This document shows, in pieces, positions 9,161 through 19,105 of a stretch of DNA of 34,959 nucleotides. A program made the translations under genes and the position numbers. Within the stretch, counting starts at the first letter, position 1. Every line of letters begins with the position of its first letter. Source of the stretch: Paracoccaceae bacterium (GTDB lineage: Bacteria > Pseudomonadota > Alphaproteobacteria > Rhodobacterales > Rhodobacteraceae); contig WTAL01000124.1 of assembly GCA_013139635.1 (NCBI GenBank), positions 1 to 34,959 on the forward strand, read 5' to 3'. Under the pieces are notes generated by a model. It was not told where the DNA came from. It did not search any database and saw only the letters and a program-made list of their open reading frames with translations.

Positions 9161-9979
9161 ATGGACGACCCCGTCGAAACTCCCGAAAAACCGGCTGGCA
9201 AGTTTGCTGACCTTTGGGTGCGGATTGCGTCAGCGGTGGCCATGTCTGCCATCGGGGCCATCGTTTTTTGGAAGGGCGGCGACTATGTGGCCGCTCTTTT
9301 GGTGATCGTCGGCGGGCTAATGGCGTGGGAATTCAGGCGGCTGATTCTGCCCGATGCGTCTAACAAAGATATGGGCCTTTGGGTGATGGTAGCGGGCACC
9401 TCGGGGGCCGTTGTGGCTGCCAACCTGTTTGGTTTTTGGCTGGCGTTCCCGATTGTTGCCCTCGCGGCGGCCATTCTGTGGCAAATAAAACACAAGCGCC
9501 CGCTTTGGATATCGGCGGGCATGATATACCTCGCCACGCCGCTAGCGGCGCTGCTGGTTATCCGCGAAGATATGGGGCTAGGGCCGGTTTTATGGCTTGT
9601 CGGCGTGGTGATCGCCTCTGATGTTGGCGGCTATTTTGCGGGGCGTATGCTGGGCGGGCCAAAGTTTTGGCCTGCGATTTCCCCTAAAAAAACATGGTCC
9701 GGCACCGCTGGCGGCTGGGCGTTGGCGCTGGTTTACGGCGTTTTTTATAAACTCGTGATGGGGGCTGATATAACGGTTCTGGACGCGATGCTGTATTCGG
9801 TGCTGCTGGCCATGGCCGCGCAGGCTGGCGATCTGTTTGAAAGCTGGCTCAAGCGCAAGGCGGGCATAAAGGACGCGAGCAATCTGATCCCCGGCCATGG
9901 TGGCTTGCTTGACCGTTTTGACGGTTTGCTCGCCGCTACCTCGCTTTTTATGCTGCTGCACCTGCTCGGGGCGCTCTGA
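9161..9979 (+). CDS. cdsA: Phosphatidate cytidylyltransferase
   Basis: 'SDVGGYFAGRMLGGPKFWPAISPKKTWSGTAGG' and 'KRKAGIKDASNLIPGHGGLLDRFDGLLA' CTP transferase signature; start abuts the frr stop. Confidence 0.97.
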   Translation: MDDPVETPEKPAGKFADLWVRIASAVAMSAIGAIVFWKGGDYVAALLVIVGGLMAWEFRRLILPDASNKDMGLWVMVAGTSGAVVAANLFGFWLAFPIVALAAAILWQIKHKRPLWISAGMIYLATPLAALLVIREDMGLGPVLWLVGVVIASDVGGYFAGRMLGGPKFWPAISPKKTWSGTAGGWALALVYGVFYKLVMGADITVLDAMLYSVLLAMAAQAGDLFESWLKRKAGIKDASNLIPGHGGLLDRFDGLLAATSLFMLLHLLGAL

Positions 9980-9982
9980 AAC

Positions 9983-11140
9983 ATGCGCAAAATCAGTATT
10001 TTCGGGGCCACCGGCTCCATCGGCACCAATACGTTGGACCTAATTCGGCGTGACCCTGACGTCTACAACGTGGTGGCGCTGAGCGGGGCAGGGAACATTG
10101 CGCTGCTGGCTGCACAGGCCAAGGAATTTAACGCTAAAATCGCTATTACGGCACTGCCAGGGCGACTGGATGATTTGCGCGCTGCGCTGCAAGGCTCGGG
10201 CATTGAAGCGGCGGCGGGGGCCGATGCGATAGCCGAGGCGGCTGCGCGCAAGGTGGACTGGGGCATGTCGGCGATAGTCGGCGCGGCGGGGCTGCGGGCC
10301 TCTATGGCGTTGGCGCGGCATGGCGGTATTTTGGCGCTGGCCAATAAGGAAAGCATGGTCTGTGCCGGAGATTTGCTGCTGGCAGAATGCGCGGCGCACG
10401 GCACGCGGATGCTGCCGGTCGATAGCGAGCACTCGGCCCTGTTTCAGGCGATGAATGGCGAAGATGCCAAAGCGTTGCGGCGGCTTATTCTTACCGCTAC
10501 TGGTGGCCCGTTTAAGGATTTCACCACCGAGCAAATGCAGGGGGTAACACCGGAGCAAGCCGTGAAGCACCCCAAGTGGACCATGGGCCAGCGGATATCG
10601 ATTGATTCCGCCTCCATGTTTAATAAAGCTCTAGAAGTCATTGAAGCAAAATATATTTTTTCCTGTGATCCTTCACAAATCGAGGTGGTTGTTCACCCCC
10701 AAGCCATCGTGCATTCGATGGTGGAATACGTGGACCATACCATCATCGCTCATATGGGCAGCCCTGATATGCGCGGCGCCATCGGCTATGCCCTGCATTG
10801 GCCGCACCGCGCGCCCAACCCGATTGCCCCGCTTGATTTCGCGAGTTTGGGAAGCCTCAGCTTTACCAACCCCGACGAGGCCCGCTTTCCGGCGCTGCGA
10901 TTGGCCCGAGACGCGCTTAGTATGGGTGGCCATGCGGGGGCGGTTTTTAATGCGGCCAAAGAAGCCGCGCTAGATGCGTTTATCACAAAAAAAATCGGCT
11001 TTCTGGATATGGCAGACATGGTTGAAAAAACCCTGTATAGTCCCCAATTAGAATCTATCCGCGACCAAGACCAATCATCCATTGCGCAAGTGCTGGCAGC
11101 CGATGCCCAAGCCCGCGCGCTGGTTAACACCCAGATTTAA
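9983..11140 (+). CDS. dxr: 1-deoxy-D-xylulose-5-phosphate reductoisomerase
   Basis: 'ISIFGATGSIGTNTLDLIRR', 'LALANKESMVCAG', 'PVDSEHSALFQ', 'SASMFNKALEVIEAKYIF'. Confidence 0.98.
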   Translation: MRKISIFGATGSIGTNTLDLIRRDPDVYNVVALSGAGNIALLAAQAKEFNAKIAITALPGRLDDLRAALQGSGIEAAAGADAIAEAAARKVDWGMSAIVGAAGLRASMALARHGGILALANKESMVCAGDLLLAECAAHGTRMLPVDSEHSALFQAMNGEDAKALRRLILTATGGPFKDFTTEQMQGVTPEQAVKHPKWTMGQRISIDSASMFNKALEVIEAKYIFSCDPSQIEVVVHPQAIVHSMVEYVDHTIIAHMGSPDMRGAIGYALHWPHRAPNPIAPLDFASLGSLSFTNPDEARFPALRLARDALSMGGHAGAVFNAAKEAALDAFITKKIGFLDMADMVEKTLYSPQLESIRDQDQSSIAQVLAADAQARALVNTQI

Positions 11141-11149
11141 GGAGCCGCC

Positions 11150-12493
11150 ATGGACTGGCTTGCCAATATCCCGCTAATCGGAAGCCCGATTATTACCATC
11201 ATCGCCTTTGTAGTGCTGATGGGCATCGTGGTGACCATCCACGAATACGGCCACTATATTGTGGGCCGTTGGGTCGGCATTCATGCCGAAGTGTTCTCAA
11301 TCGGTTTTGGCCCAACTCTGTGGTCTCGCGTTGATAAACGCGGCACCAAATGGCAGGTGGCCGCCGTGCCGCTGGGCGGCTACGTGAAGTTTTTGGGAGA
11401 CCGTGATGCCGCCAGCACTGCCGCCTCGGATGAGCTTAGCGAAATGAACGCCTACGACCGCCGCCGTAGCTTTCCCGCTGCCGCCGTTTGGCGCCGCTTT
11501 CTCACTGTGCTCGCAGGTCCAGTGTTTAATTTTATACTGTCAGCTATCCTGTTTACCGCGCTCACAATGTGGCAAGGGTTGGCGATCGACCACCCTACGG
11601 TGGGCGAAGTCGCCCCGCTTCCCTATGAAAACCCCATGCAATCTGGTGATATTATCCTTGCGATCAATGACGCACAGGTGACCGATTATCAAACCCTGTT
11701 TGAGGCAATTTCGGCGCTTCAGAGCTCTGGTGATTTGGGCGATGTCAAAATGATTGTGGAGCGGGAAGGGCAGCCCGTCGCGCTTGCGGTGCCTTATCTT
11801 TACCTGCCGCTGGTTTCGGCCGTTACGCCACTTTCCCCCGCCTATAAATCCGGCATTGAAGTGGGCGATGTGATTACGGGCGTCAACGGCGTTGCTATCC
11901 GCAGCTTTGGAGAGCTGCGCACCGCCGTTGAAGCCTCTCAGGACCAAGAGATTCTGCTAGAAGTATGGCGCGCAGGGGAGACCCTCGAGTTGCGACTTAC
12001 GCCTGAGGTGATGGATTACCCAAATAACGAAGGCGGGTTTGACCAGCGCGTGCTTATTGGTGTTGGCGGCGGGTTTTACTTTGAACCGGCCACCGAAACG
12101 CCTTCGATTCTAACCGCGCTAGAGATCGGCAGCAAGCAGGTTTACACCGTCATGGCGTCGTCACTTAATGGCCTTAAGCACATTATTCTTGGGAAAATCT
12201 CGGTTAAAAACCTGCAAGGCCCCATCGGTATTGCACAAATCTCCAGTGCCGCCGTGCAAACCGGTGTGTTTGATTTCCTATTCCTGATCGGCGTCATCTC
12301 AACGGCCATTGGCCTGCTCAATCTTTTTCCCATACCGGTGCTCGATGGTGGCCACCTCGTTACTTACGTTTACGAGGCCATAATGCGCAAACCACCCAAC
12401 CCGCGCTTCTTGCAAACGGTCATGGCTGTCGGCATGGTTTTGCTGCTTTCTATGATGTTGCTTGCAACTTATAACGACATTATGCGACTTTAA
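11150..12493 (+). CDS. rseP: RIP metalloprotease RseP
   Basis: 'VVTIHEYGHYIVGRWVGI' HExxH, PDZ segment, 'LDGGH' motif. Confidence 0.96.
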   Translation: MDWLANIPLIGSPIITIIAFVVLMGIVVTIHEYGHYIVGRWVGIHAEVFSIGFGPTLWSRVDKRGTKWQVAAVPLGGYVKFLGDRDAASTAASDELSEMNAYDRRRSFPAAAVWRRFLTVLAGPVFNFILSAILFTALTMWQGLAIDHPTVGEVAPLPYENPMQSGDIILAINDAQVTDYQTLFEAISALQSSGDLGDVKMIVEREGQPVALAVPYLYLPLVSAVTPLSPAYKSGIEVGDVITGVNGVAIRSFGELRTAVEASQDQEILLEVWRAGETLELRLTPEVMDYPNNEGGFDQRVLIGVGGGFYFEPATETPSILTALEIGSKQVYTVMASSLNGLKHIILGKISVKNLQGPIGIAQISSAAVQTGVFDFLFLIGVISTAIGLLNLFPIPVLDGGHLVTYVYEAIMRKPPNPRFLQTVMAVGMVLLLSMMLLATYNDIMRL

Positions 12494-12496
12494 TCC

Positions 12497-12528
12497 TAAT
12501 GTAATACATTAACCGGATTCGCCCGGTT
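12497..12528. repeat. Two adjacent short inverted repeats in the rseP-bamA gap
   Basis: TAATGT-AAT-ACATTA (12497-12511) and AACCGG-ATTCGC-CCGGTT (12511-12528). Confidence 0.75.
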
Positions 12529-12552
12529 TGAGACAAGTTAGGTTATCGGATT

Positions 12553-14889
12553 ATGCGTGTAGATTTACTTCAAAAAACCCGTGCAAGCACTTTAATTGCT
12601 TCACTATTTTTAGGAGTCAGTGCGCTGGCTGTTACCGCCGTTATGCCCGAATCTGCCGCCGCGCAAATCTCTGGCCGATTCTCTGCCATCCTTGTTTCGG
12701 GTAATCAGAGCATCCCTGACCAAACCGTGGCCTCGCTTTCCGGCTTGGATTTAAGCCAATCGCTTTCTCCTGCCGATATTAATGCCGCCATTCGCCGGCT
12801 CATTGGCACGGGGTTATTTGCAGATGTTGATATCCGCTCGGCCGCAGGGCGCTTGGTTATCGCCGTGGTGGAAAACCCGACCATAGCGATTGTGAACTTT
12901 GAGGGTAACAAAGGCATTAGTGATTCTGATTTGGAATCCATTGTGACCTCTGCCGCGCGCCGCCCGCTTGACCGCCCAACCATAGAGGCCGATGCCCGCC
13001 GCATTGCCGAAGCTTACCAACAGCGCAGCCGCTATAGTGCCACAGTTACGCCGCTTATTATTCCGCTCGCAGATGGCCGCTCCAATTTGGTGTTTCAAAT
13101 CACCGAGGGCCGCACCGAGCAAATCCAGAGTGTTAGTTTTACGGGCAACCAATCCTTCACAGATAAGCGCCTGCGCCGCACCGTGGCCAGCAGCGAATCT
13201 GGCTTGCTAAACTTCCTCTATAACACTGATAATTACAGCCCAGAGCGCGCGGCGGCAGACCAACAAGCCCTGCTTTCATTCTATCGAGATCGCGGTTACC
13301 CCGATGTGGAGGTCACCGCTGGCCTGTCTGAATTCGCACTCGACCGTGACGGATTTTTCCTCACCTATTCTATCCGCGAAGGGGCGTCTTATGACTTTGG
13401 CGATGCGTCGGTTTCGACCAATCTTGCAGGGGTCGAGATTGGAGATTTTAACCGTTTCGTGCGGCTACGCTCTGGGCGCACTTATAGCGGCACCAAGGTT
13501 GAAAAGGTTGTAGAAGCGATTGAGGAAGAGGCCACACGTCTTGGCTTCCCGTTCCTGCGGGCCATTCCACGCATCACTAAAAATGAGGCCGATGGCTCCG
13601 TCGATATCAATTTTGAGCTGGTAAATGGTAGCCGGATCTATGTGGAGCGTATTGATATTCGCGGCAACAGCCAAACGCTGGACCGCGTTATCCGGCGCGA
13701 GTTTGATATGGCCGAAGGCGATGCCTATAACCCGCGCAAAGTTCGGCAGGCCGAAAACGCGCTGCGGGCGCTACGGTTCTTTTCTCAGCTACAAGTTTCC
13801 TCGCGCCCCGGTTCTACACCCGAGAGCGTGATTCTGGATGTGCAGGTGGCCGACCAAGCCACCGGCTCCTTTAATTTTGGCGCAAACTATTCAACAGATA
13901 GCGGAATATCTGGCACTTTCAGCATAACCGAATCTAACTTTTTAGGGCGCGGGCAGCGGTTTAGCCTAAACCTGAGCTATGGTGAAACAAGTAAAGTTGC
14001 CAGCTTTGGCTTCACGGAGCCGAAATTTCTTGGCCGTGATCTCGCCGCTGGTTTTGATGTGTTTTACCGTCAAAGCGATCGCTCGGAATCCTCATTCCAG
14101 ACAACCGAAATTGGCATTAGCCCGTCGATCACCTTCCCACTTAGTGAGCGGACCCGTATGTCCTTCACCTATGATCTGATTTCAGAAGAAATTCGTGATA
14201 CCGTTGTTGGCACCACCTCTCCGATCACCATCGCTGAAGAGGGCACAGAAATTCGTTCGGCCCTACGGCTAAACCTGAGCCACGACCGCCGAAACTCGCC
14301 ATTAGACCCTAGCGCGGGCTATATCCTGCGCTTTGGCGCTGAATATGCGGGGCTGGGTGGCAGTGCTAATTATACCAAAGCTACGGCGCGAGCGAAGGGC
14401 TACTTCAACTTATTTGACGAAGCCCTGATTTTCTCGGCAGATCTAGAGGGCGGCGCGCTTTATAGCAATGGCGGTGCTGGTTCGCGCATAACTGACCGTT
14501 TCTTCCTCGGTGGTGGCACGTTCCGTGGGTTTAACGTGGGCGGTTTAGGCCCGCGTGATGATGATGGCGGCACGGTGAATGACTCATTGGGCGGCAATTA
14601 TTATGCTATCGCGCGGCTTGATGCCAGCTTCCCTATCGGCCTACCGCAAGAGCTAGGCATTCGTGGCGGCTTGTTTTTAGATGCAGGGTCTGTTTGGGGC
14701 ATGGATGGCGTGCCCGTTGGGGCAAGTGGCGCCATTGATACCACAGCGCAGCTGCGCGCCTCGGCTGGTTTTGCCCTTTATTGGGACACCGCAATTGGTC
14801 CGCTTGTGTTTAACTGGGCCAACCCCTTCCTTACGGTTGCAGGCGACGAAACCCAATCCTTTAGTGTTTCGGTCAAAACCTCGTTTTGA
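12553..14889 (+). CDS. bamA: Outer membrane protein assembly factor BamA
   Basis: POTRA repeats ('VERIDIRGNSQTLDRVIRREFDMAEGDAYNPRKV') and C-terminal barrel ('RFFLGGGTFRGFNVGGLGPRD', terminal F). Confidence 0.97.
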   Translation: MRVDLLQKTRASTLIASLFLGVSALAVTAVMPESAAAQISGRFSAILVSGNQSIPDQTVASLSGLDLSQSLSPADINAAIRRLIGTGLFADVDIRSAAGRLVIAVVENPTIAIVNFEGNKGISDSDLESIVTSAARRPLDRPTIEADARRIAEAYQQRSRYSATVTPLIIPLADGRSNLVFQITEGRTEQIQSVSFTGNQSFTDKRLRRTVASSESGLLNFLYNTDNYSPERAAADQQALLSFYRDRGYPDVEVTAGLSEFALDRDGFFLTYSIREGASYDFGDASVSTNLAGVEIGDFNRFVRLRSGRTYSGTKVEKVVEAIEEEATRLGFPFLRAIPRITKNEADGSVDINFELVNGSRIYVERIDIRGNSQTLDRVIRREFDMAEGDAYNPRKVRQAENALRALRFFSQLQVSSRPGSTPESVILDVQVADQATGSFNFGANYSTDSGISGTFSITESNFLGRGQRFSLNLSYGETSKVASFGFTEPKFLGRDLAAGFDVFYRQSDRSESSFQTTEIGISPSITFPLSERTRMSFTYDLISEEIRDTVVGTTSPITIAEEGTEIRSALRLNLSHDRRNSPLDPSAGYILRFGAEYAGLGGSANYTKATARAKGYFNLFDEALIFSADLEGGALYSNGGAGSRITDRFFLGGGTFRGFNVGGLGPRDDDGGTVNDSLGGNYYAIARLDASFPIGLPQELGIRGGLFLDAGSVWGMDGVPVGASGAIDTTAQLRASAGFALYWDTAIGPLVFNWANPFLTVAGDETQSFSVSVKTSF

Positions 14890-14903
14890 TAGGGAAATCT
14901 GGC

Positions 14904-15464
14904 ATGTTGCGAGCACTTGCCGTTTGGCTTGTGCTGCTGGGACCACAGGTAAAGGCTCAGGATTTTCCTGTTTTTCAGGCGGCCAATATTCTTATTGTCA
15001 GTCAGGAAGACCTGTTTGCAAACTCTGTTCTTGGCAAGGATATATTGCAATTAGAGCAGGATGAACGCGATGTACTTATTGAAGATGGCCGCGCAATTGG
15101 GGCCGCTTTTGTAGTGGAAGAGCAACGCTTAACAGAGCAGCGCGATACGCTCCCGCCCGAAGAATTTAGGGCCTTGGCTGAAGCCTTTGATAAAAAGGTT
15201 GTGGATGCCCGCGCGGCGCAAGAAACCAATGATGCCAACCTGATTGCCAATATAGAGGCCCGCCGCCGCGCCTTTTTCGGGGTCATTGCCCCCATTTTGG
15301 CGCAAGTCATGCAGCGCTATAATGCCACTGTAATCATTGATCGCCGTTCTGCGCTCTTGTTTGATCGTAATCTGGATATTACAAGGGAAGCCATTGAATT
15401 CTTGGATAAAGCCTATAGCGAAAACCCAGATATGATAAACCAGTTAGGATCGCCAAATGAATGA
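14904..15464 (+). CDS. OmpH/Skp family periplasmic chaperone
   Basis: Signal-like N-terminus, Skp-like '[19 protein letters not shown]' and charged helical middle; located between bamA and fabZ. Alternative start at 14886. Confidence 0.85.
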   Translation: MLRALAVWLVLLGPQVKAQDFPVFQAANILIVSQEDLFANSVLGKDILQLEQDERDVLIEDGRAIGAAFVVEEQRLTEQRDTLPPEEFRALAEAFDKKVVDARAAQETNDANLIANIEARRRAFFGVIAPILAQVMQRYNATVIIDRRSALLFDRNLDITREAIEFLDKAYSENPDMINQLGSPNE

Positions 15465-15927
15465 GACTTCCCCCGAGCCCCTTTCCTTCGATATTCATCG
15501 CGTGAAAGAGCTTTTGCCCCACCGCTACCCTTTTCTTTACATCGACAAAATGCGCGATGTAATTCTGGGGCAAAGCGCTGTTGGCATTAAGAATGTATCC
15601 GCCAATGAGGAGATTTTTCAGGGCCATTTTCCTGATAAACCCGTATTTCCGGGGGTTTTGATCGTTGAAGCTATGGCGCAAACAGCGTCAGCACTCGTGG
15701 TGGAAACTCTAGAACTGGCAGGAAAAAATCCGCTGGTTTACTTTATGTCGCTCGAATCGACCAAATTTCGCAAACTTGTAGAGCCGGGAGACCAGCTGGA
15801 GCTGCATGTTAAGCTGATACGCAAGCGCGGCAAAGTCTGGAAATTTCGGGGCGAGGGCATTGTGGATGGCAAGCTCGTAGCCGAATCCGAGTTTACAGCC
15901 ATGATCGTGTTGCCAACAGAAGAATGA
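15457..15927 (+). CDS. fabZ: 3-hydroxyacyl-ACP dehydratase FabZ
   Basis: '[14 protein letters not shown]', '[20 protein letters not shown]'. Confidence 0.98.
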   Translation: MNETSPEPLSFDIHRVKELLPHRYPFLYIDKMRDVILGQSAVGIKNVSANEEIFQGHFPDKPVFPGVLIVEAMAQTASALVVETLELAGKNPLVYFMSLESTKFRKLVEPGDQLELHVKLIRKRGKVWKFRGEGIVDGKLVAESEFTAMIVLPTEE

Positions 15928-16706
15928 TACATCAATCTGCGATAATTGAAGAAGGGGCTATAATTGGCCCTGATTGCAGCATCGGCCCGTTTTGCCACAT
16001 TGGCGCGGGCGTGCGGCTGGGCGCCGGCGTGCGCTTGCATTCGCACGTGGCCATTACCGGCGATACCATGATTGGTGACGAAACCGAGATTTGGCCCTTT
16101 GCTTCGGTCGGCTCGCAGCCGCAAGACCTGAAATTCGCTGGGGAAAGCACACAGCTCCGCATTGGGGCGCGCAATATGATCCGCGAAAGTGTGTCTATTA
16201 ATCCGGGCACGGCGGGTGGCGGCGGGCTAACGCAAATTGGTGATGATGGCCTGTTTATGCTTGGCACCCATGTGGGGCATGATTGCCGTGTGGGCAATGG
16301 CGTAGTGATCGCCAACCACGCCTCGCTGGCGGGGCATGTGCAGGTGGGTGACGGCGCAATTATCGGCGGGCTTGCGGGCATCCACCAGTTTGTGCGCATT
16401 GGCGAAGGGGCCATAATTGGTGCGCTTTCTATGGTCGTTGCCGATGTTATTCCGTTTGGCTCGGTGAGCGGTGAGCGGCCAAAGCTGGCGGGGCTAAACC
16501 TGATAGGGCTTAAGCGGCGCGGGTTGGCGCGGGACGAGATTTCGGCCCTCAGAGCAGCTTACAAAGCGCTTTTTACTGGTGAAGGCACGCTGCGCACACG
16601 GGCAGAAGCCCTTTTGGAAGGCGCAGAGCATGCGCAAGTGCGGGAAATTTTGGACTTTGTCTTAAGCGATTCTGACCGCTCATTCTGTACGCCAAAGGCA
16701 AAATAA
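15924..16706 (+). CDS. lpxA: UDP-N-acetylglucosamine acyltransferase
   Basis: Hexapeptide repeats; '[35 protein letters not shown]', '[20 protein letters not shown]'. Confidence 0.97.
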   Translation: MIHQSAIIEEGAIIGPDCSIGPFCHIGAGVRLGAGVRLHSHVAITGDTMIGDETEIWPFASVGSQPQDLKFAGESTQLRIGARNMIRESVSINPGTAGGGGLTQIGDDGLFMLGTHVGHDCRVGNGVVIANHASLAGHVQVGDGAIIGGLAGIHQFVRIGEGAIIGALSMVVADVIPFGSVSGERPKLAGLNLIGLKRRGLARDEISALRAAYKALFTGEGTLRTRAEALLEGAEHAQVREILDFVLSDSDRSFCTPKAK

Positions 16707-17527
16707 TGGATAAGTTGGGCATTATCGCGGGCAGTGGCGCACTGCCACGACTGGTTGCCAAGGCATGTGCTGCGCGCGAGCAGAGCTATGTTATTGTGCA
16801 ATTTGAAGGCGTTGAGCTAGATTGGGTGGCCGGAGAGCCCGTGATTCCTGCGGCATTTGAAAAACCGGGGAAGTTGTTTAAAAGCCTCAAGAAAGCCGGG
16901 GTCACAACGGTAACGATGGGCGGTGCTATGGGCCGACCCCGGCTCAACCCTCTGCGTTTTGACGCAACGGGCCTGCGCTTGGCGCCTGTGGTCATGAATG
17001 CGATGAAGAGCGGCGATAACTCGACGCTCGGGATTGTTTCAGCGCTTTTTGAGGCTGAGGGTTTTACAGTGATTGGTGTGCATGAGGCGATGCCTGCACT
17101 GCTGGCCACCAAGGGCATTGCAACTAAAGCGCAACCAAGCGCTGAGGATCGCAAAGATGCCGACCGCGCCGCAGAAATTGTGGTGGCGCTTGGGGCGGTT
17201 GATGTAGGGCAGGGGGCTGTGGTGGCGCAGGGGCTTTGCCTAGGGCTGGAAAGCCTTCAGGGCACGGATGCAATGCTCCGCTTTGTGGCTAAAAATCCAG
17301 CGCGCTTGCCCGATAAAAAGGGTAGCAAAGGGGTGCTTTTGAAGCGGTCTAAGCCGGGGCAAGATATGCGGCTTGATATGCCCGCGATTGGCCCAGACAC
17401 CTTTACCGCCGTCGCCGCTGCCGGGCTGGCAGGTGTGGTCGTGCAAGCAGGTGAAACGCTGGTGCTGGGGCTGGAAGAAACGGTTGCGCGCGCAGATGAG
17501 CTCGGGCTTTTTCTATGGGTGCGCTAA
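16706..17527 (+). CDS. lpxI: UDP-2,3-diacylglucosamine pyrophosphatase LpxI
   Basis: 'LGIIAGSGALPRLVAKAC', 'GDNSTLGIVSALFEAEGF', 'MRLDMPAIGPDTF'. Confidence 0.95.
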   Translation: MDKLGIIAGSGALPRLVAKACAAREQSYVIVQFEGVELDWVAGEPVIPAAFEKPGKLFKSLKKAGVTTVTMGGAMGRPRLNPLRFDATGLRLAPVVMNAMKSGDNSTLGIVSALFEAEGFTVIGVHEAMPALLATKGIATKAQPSAEDRKDADRAAEIVVALGAVDVGQGAVVAQGLCLGLESLQGTDAMLRFVAKNPARLPDKKGSKGVLLKRSKPGQDMRLDMPAIGPDTFTAVAAAGLAGVVVQAGETLVLGLEETVARADELGLFLWVR

Positions 17528-18645
17528 GGTTTTATCTGGTTGCCGGAGAGGCCTCGGGAGATAGGTTGGGCGCGGCCCTCATGCGCGGCTTGAAGGCAGA
17601 ATCCGCTGAAAACATTGAGTTTTATGGTGTTGGCGGCCCCTTGATGCAAGCTGAAGGCGTTACCAGCCTGTTTGATATGACCGAGCTTTCCATTTTTGGC
17701 TTGCTTGAGGTGTTGCCCAAATATCTTCCGCTAAAACGGCGGCTAGAGGAGGTGGCGCAAGATCTTTTAGCCAAGGCACCGGATGCGCTGATCACCATAG
17801 ATAGCCCCGGCTTTTGCCTGCGGCTAGCGGCGCGGGTCCGCGCTGGTTTTAAAGGTAAAATCATCCATTATGTGGCCCCCTCTGTTTGGGCCTGGAAGCC
17901 CGCACGGGCGGCTAAAATGGCCCCAAATGTGGACCATGTGCTGGCACTTTTGCCTTTTGAGCCGCCCTATATGCAGGCCGCCGGTATGAGCTGTGATTTT
18001 GTGGGGCACCCAGTGGTTGCTGAAGCGCCGCCGAGCGCAGAAAGCATTGCGGAAATACGCGCAAAAGGCCCGCTTATTACCCTGCTTCCTGGCTCTCGTA
18101 TGGGCGAAATAACCCGCCTCGCGCCGATCTTTTTTCAGGTTGCGAAGCAGCTTGAGGGCTACCGATTTGCTATTCCCGTAGCGGGCGCGCACTTGGTTGA
18201 GCCTTTGCAACGGATGCTGTCTGAGGCAGGGCTGGAAGCCGAACTTATTTTACCCGAAACAGGCCTGAAAACCGCTGTCTTTGCTGCGTCTGAGCTGGCG
18301 CTGGCGGCTTCGGGAACGGTTTCGATTGAGCTGGCAGCCGTGGGCACGCCGATGGTGATTGGCTACAAAACCAACTGGCTAACGGCCGAAATTATGCGTC
18401 GCGCCATGTTGGCACCTTCGTTCACGCTGGTGAATTTGCTGACAGAAAGCAAAGCTGTGCCTGAGTTTGAGCCGCGCGATTGCACGGTAGAAAACCTACT
18501 TGGCGCAATGCGAAAGCTGTTGAAAGACCCTGCCGCACGGGCCGCGCAAATTGAGGCTGGCCAGCAGGCGATAAAGGCGCTTGGCAAAGGCGGAGAAGAT
18601 CCGGGGCTTCGGGCTGCGCGCTCTGTTCTATCTGTTATTCAATAA
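17515..18645 (+). CDS. lpxB: Lipid-A-disaccharide synthase
   Basis: 'YLVAGEASGDRLGAALMRGL', 'IDSPGFCLRLA', 'HYVAPSVWAWKPARA', 'LLPGSRMGEI'. Confidence 0.97.
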   Translation: MGALRFYLVAGEASGDRLGAALMRGLKAESAENIEFYGVGGPLMQAEGVTSLFDMTELSIFGLLEVLPKYLPLKRRLEEVAQDLLAKAPDALITIDSPGFCLRLAARVRAGFKGKIIHYVAPSVWAWKPARAAKMAPNVDHVLALLPFEPPYMQAAGMSCDFVGHPVVAEAPPSAESIAEIRAKGPLITLLPGSRMGEITRLAPIFFQVAKQLEGYRFAIPVAGAHLVEPLQRMLSEAGLEAELILPETGLKTAVFAASELALAASGTVSIELAAVGTPMVIGYKTNWLTAEIMRRAMLAPSFTLVNLLTESKAVPEFEPRDCTVENLLGAMRKLLKDPAARAAQIEAGQQAIKALGKGGEDPGLRAARSVLSVIQ

Positions 18646-19105
18646 AATCAACAACTAACGCGCCTAATTTTTCAGCCAACAATGCTGGGGCTATTTCAAA
18701 CACGTGGTTTGGCGTGCCGGCCGCTGCCCAAATCGTTGGGTAATCCATCAAGCTTGGATCCATAAATTTGGCAACGGGGTTTAGGTGTCCCAGCGGCGAA
18801 ACCCCGCCAATCGCAAAGCCGGTATAGGCGCGAATACTGGCGGCATCGGCGCGCGTGAGCGTATGCTCGCAAGCGGATTCTGCCTTAGCCTGCGAAACCC
18901 GATTTCCGCCCGCCGTTAAAAACAGCACATGCCGATCACTGCCGCTTTCCCGAAACAAAATGGATTTGACGATCTGATTTACGCCACAACCACGAGCATC
19001 CGCCGCGAGCTGCGCGGTGGTCGTCACTACATCTTCTCGGATAATCGTAACAGAAAGGCCGAGCGCTTTCGCCTCGGCCTCAACTCGTTTTAGTGATTTA
19101 CTCAC
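18635..19105 (-). CDS. YbaK/ProX aminoacyl-tRNA editing domain protein
   Basis: '[15 protein letters not shown]', 'LTAGGNRVS', '[12 protein letters not shown]' YbaK-domain pattern. Confidence 0.9.
   Translation of the reverse strand: MSKSLKRVEAEAKALGLSVTIIREDVVTTTAQLAADARGCGVNQIVKSILFRESGSDRHVLFLTAGGNRVSQAKAESACEHTLTRADAASIRAYTGFAIGGVSPLGHLNPVAKFMDPSLMDYPTIWAAAGTPNHVFEIAPALLAEKLGALVVDFIE

Noticed and set aside
15457-18645. Absence of lpxD from the fabZ-lpxA-lpxI-lpxB cluster
   Set aside because: Noted, but lpxD location varies in alphaproteobacteria, so absence here is not clearly unusual.
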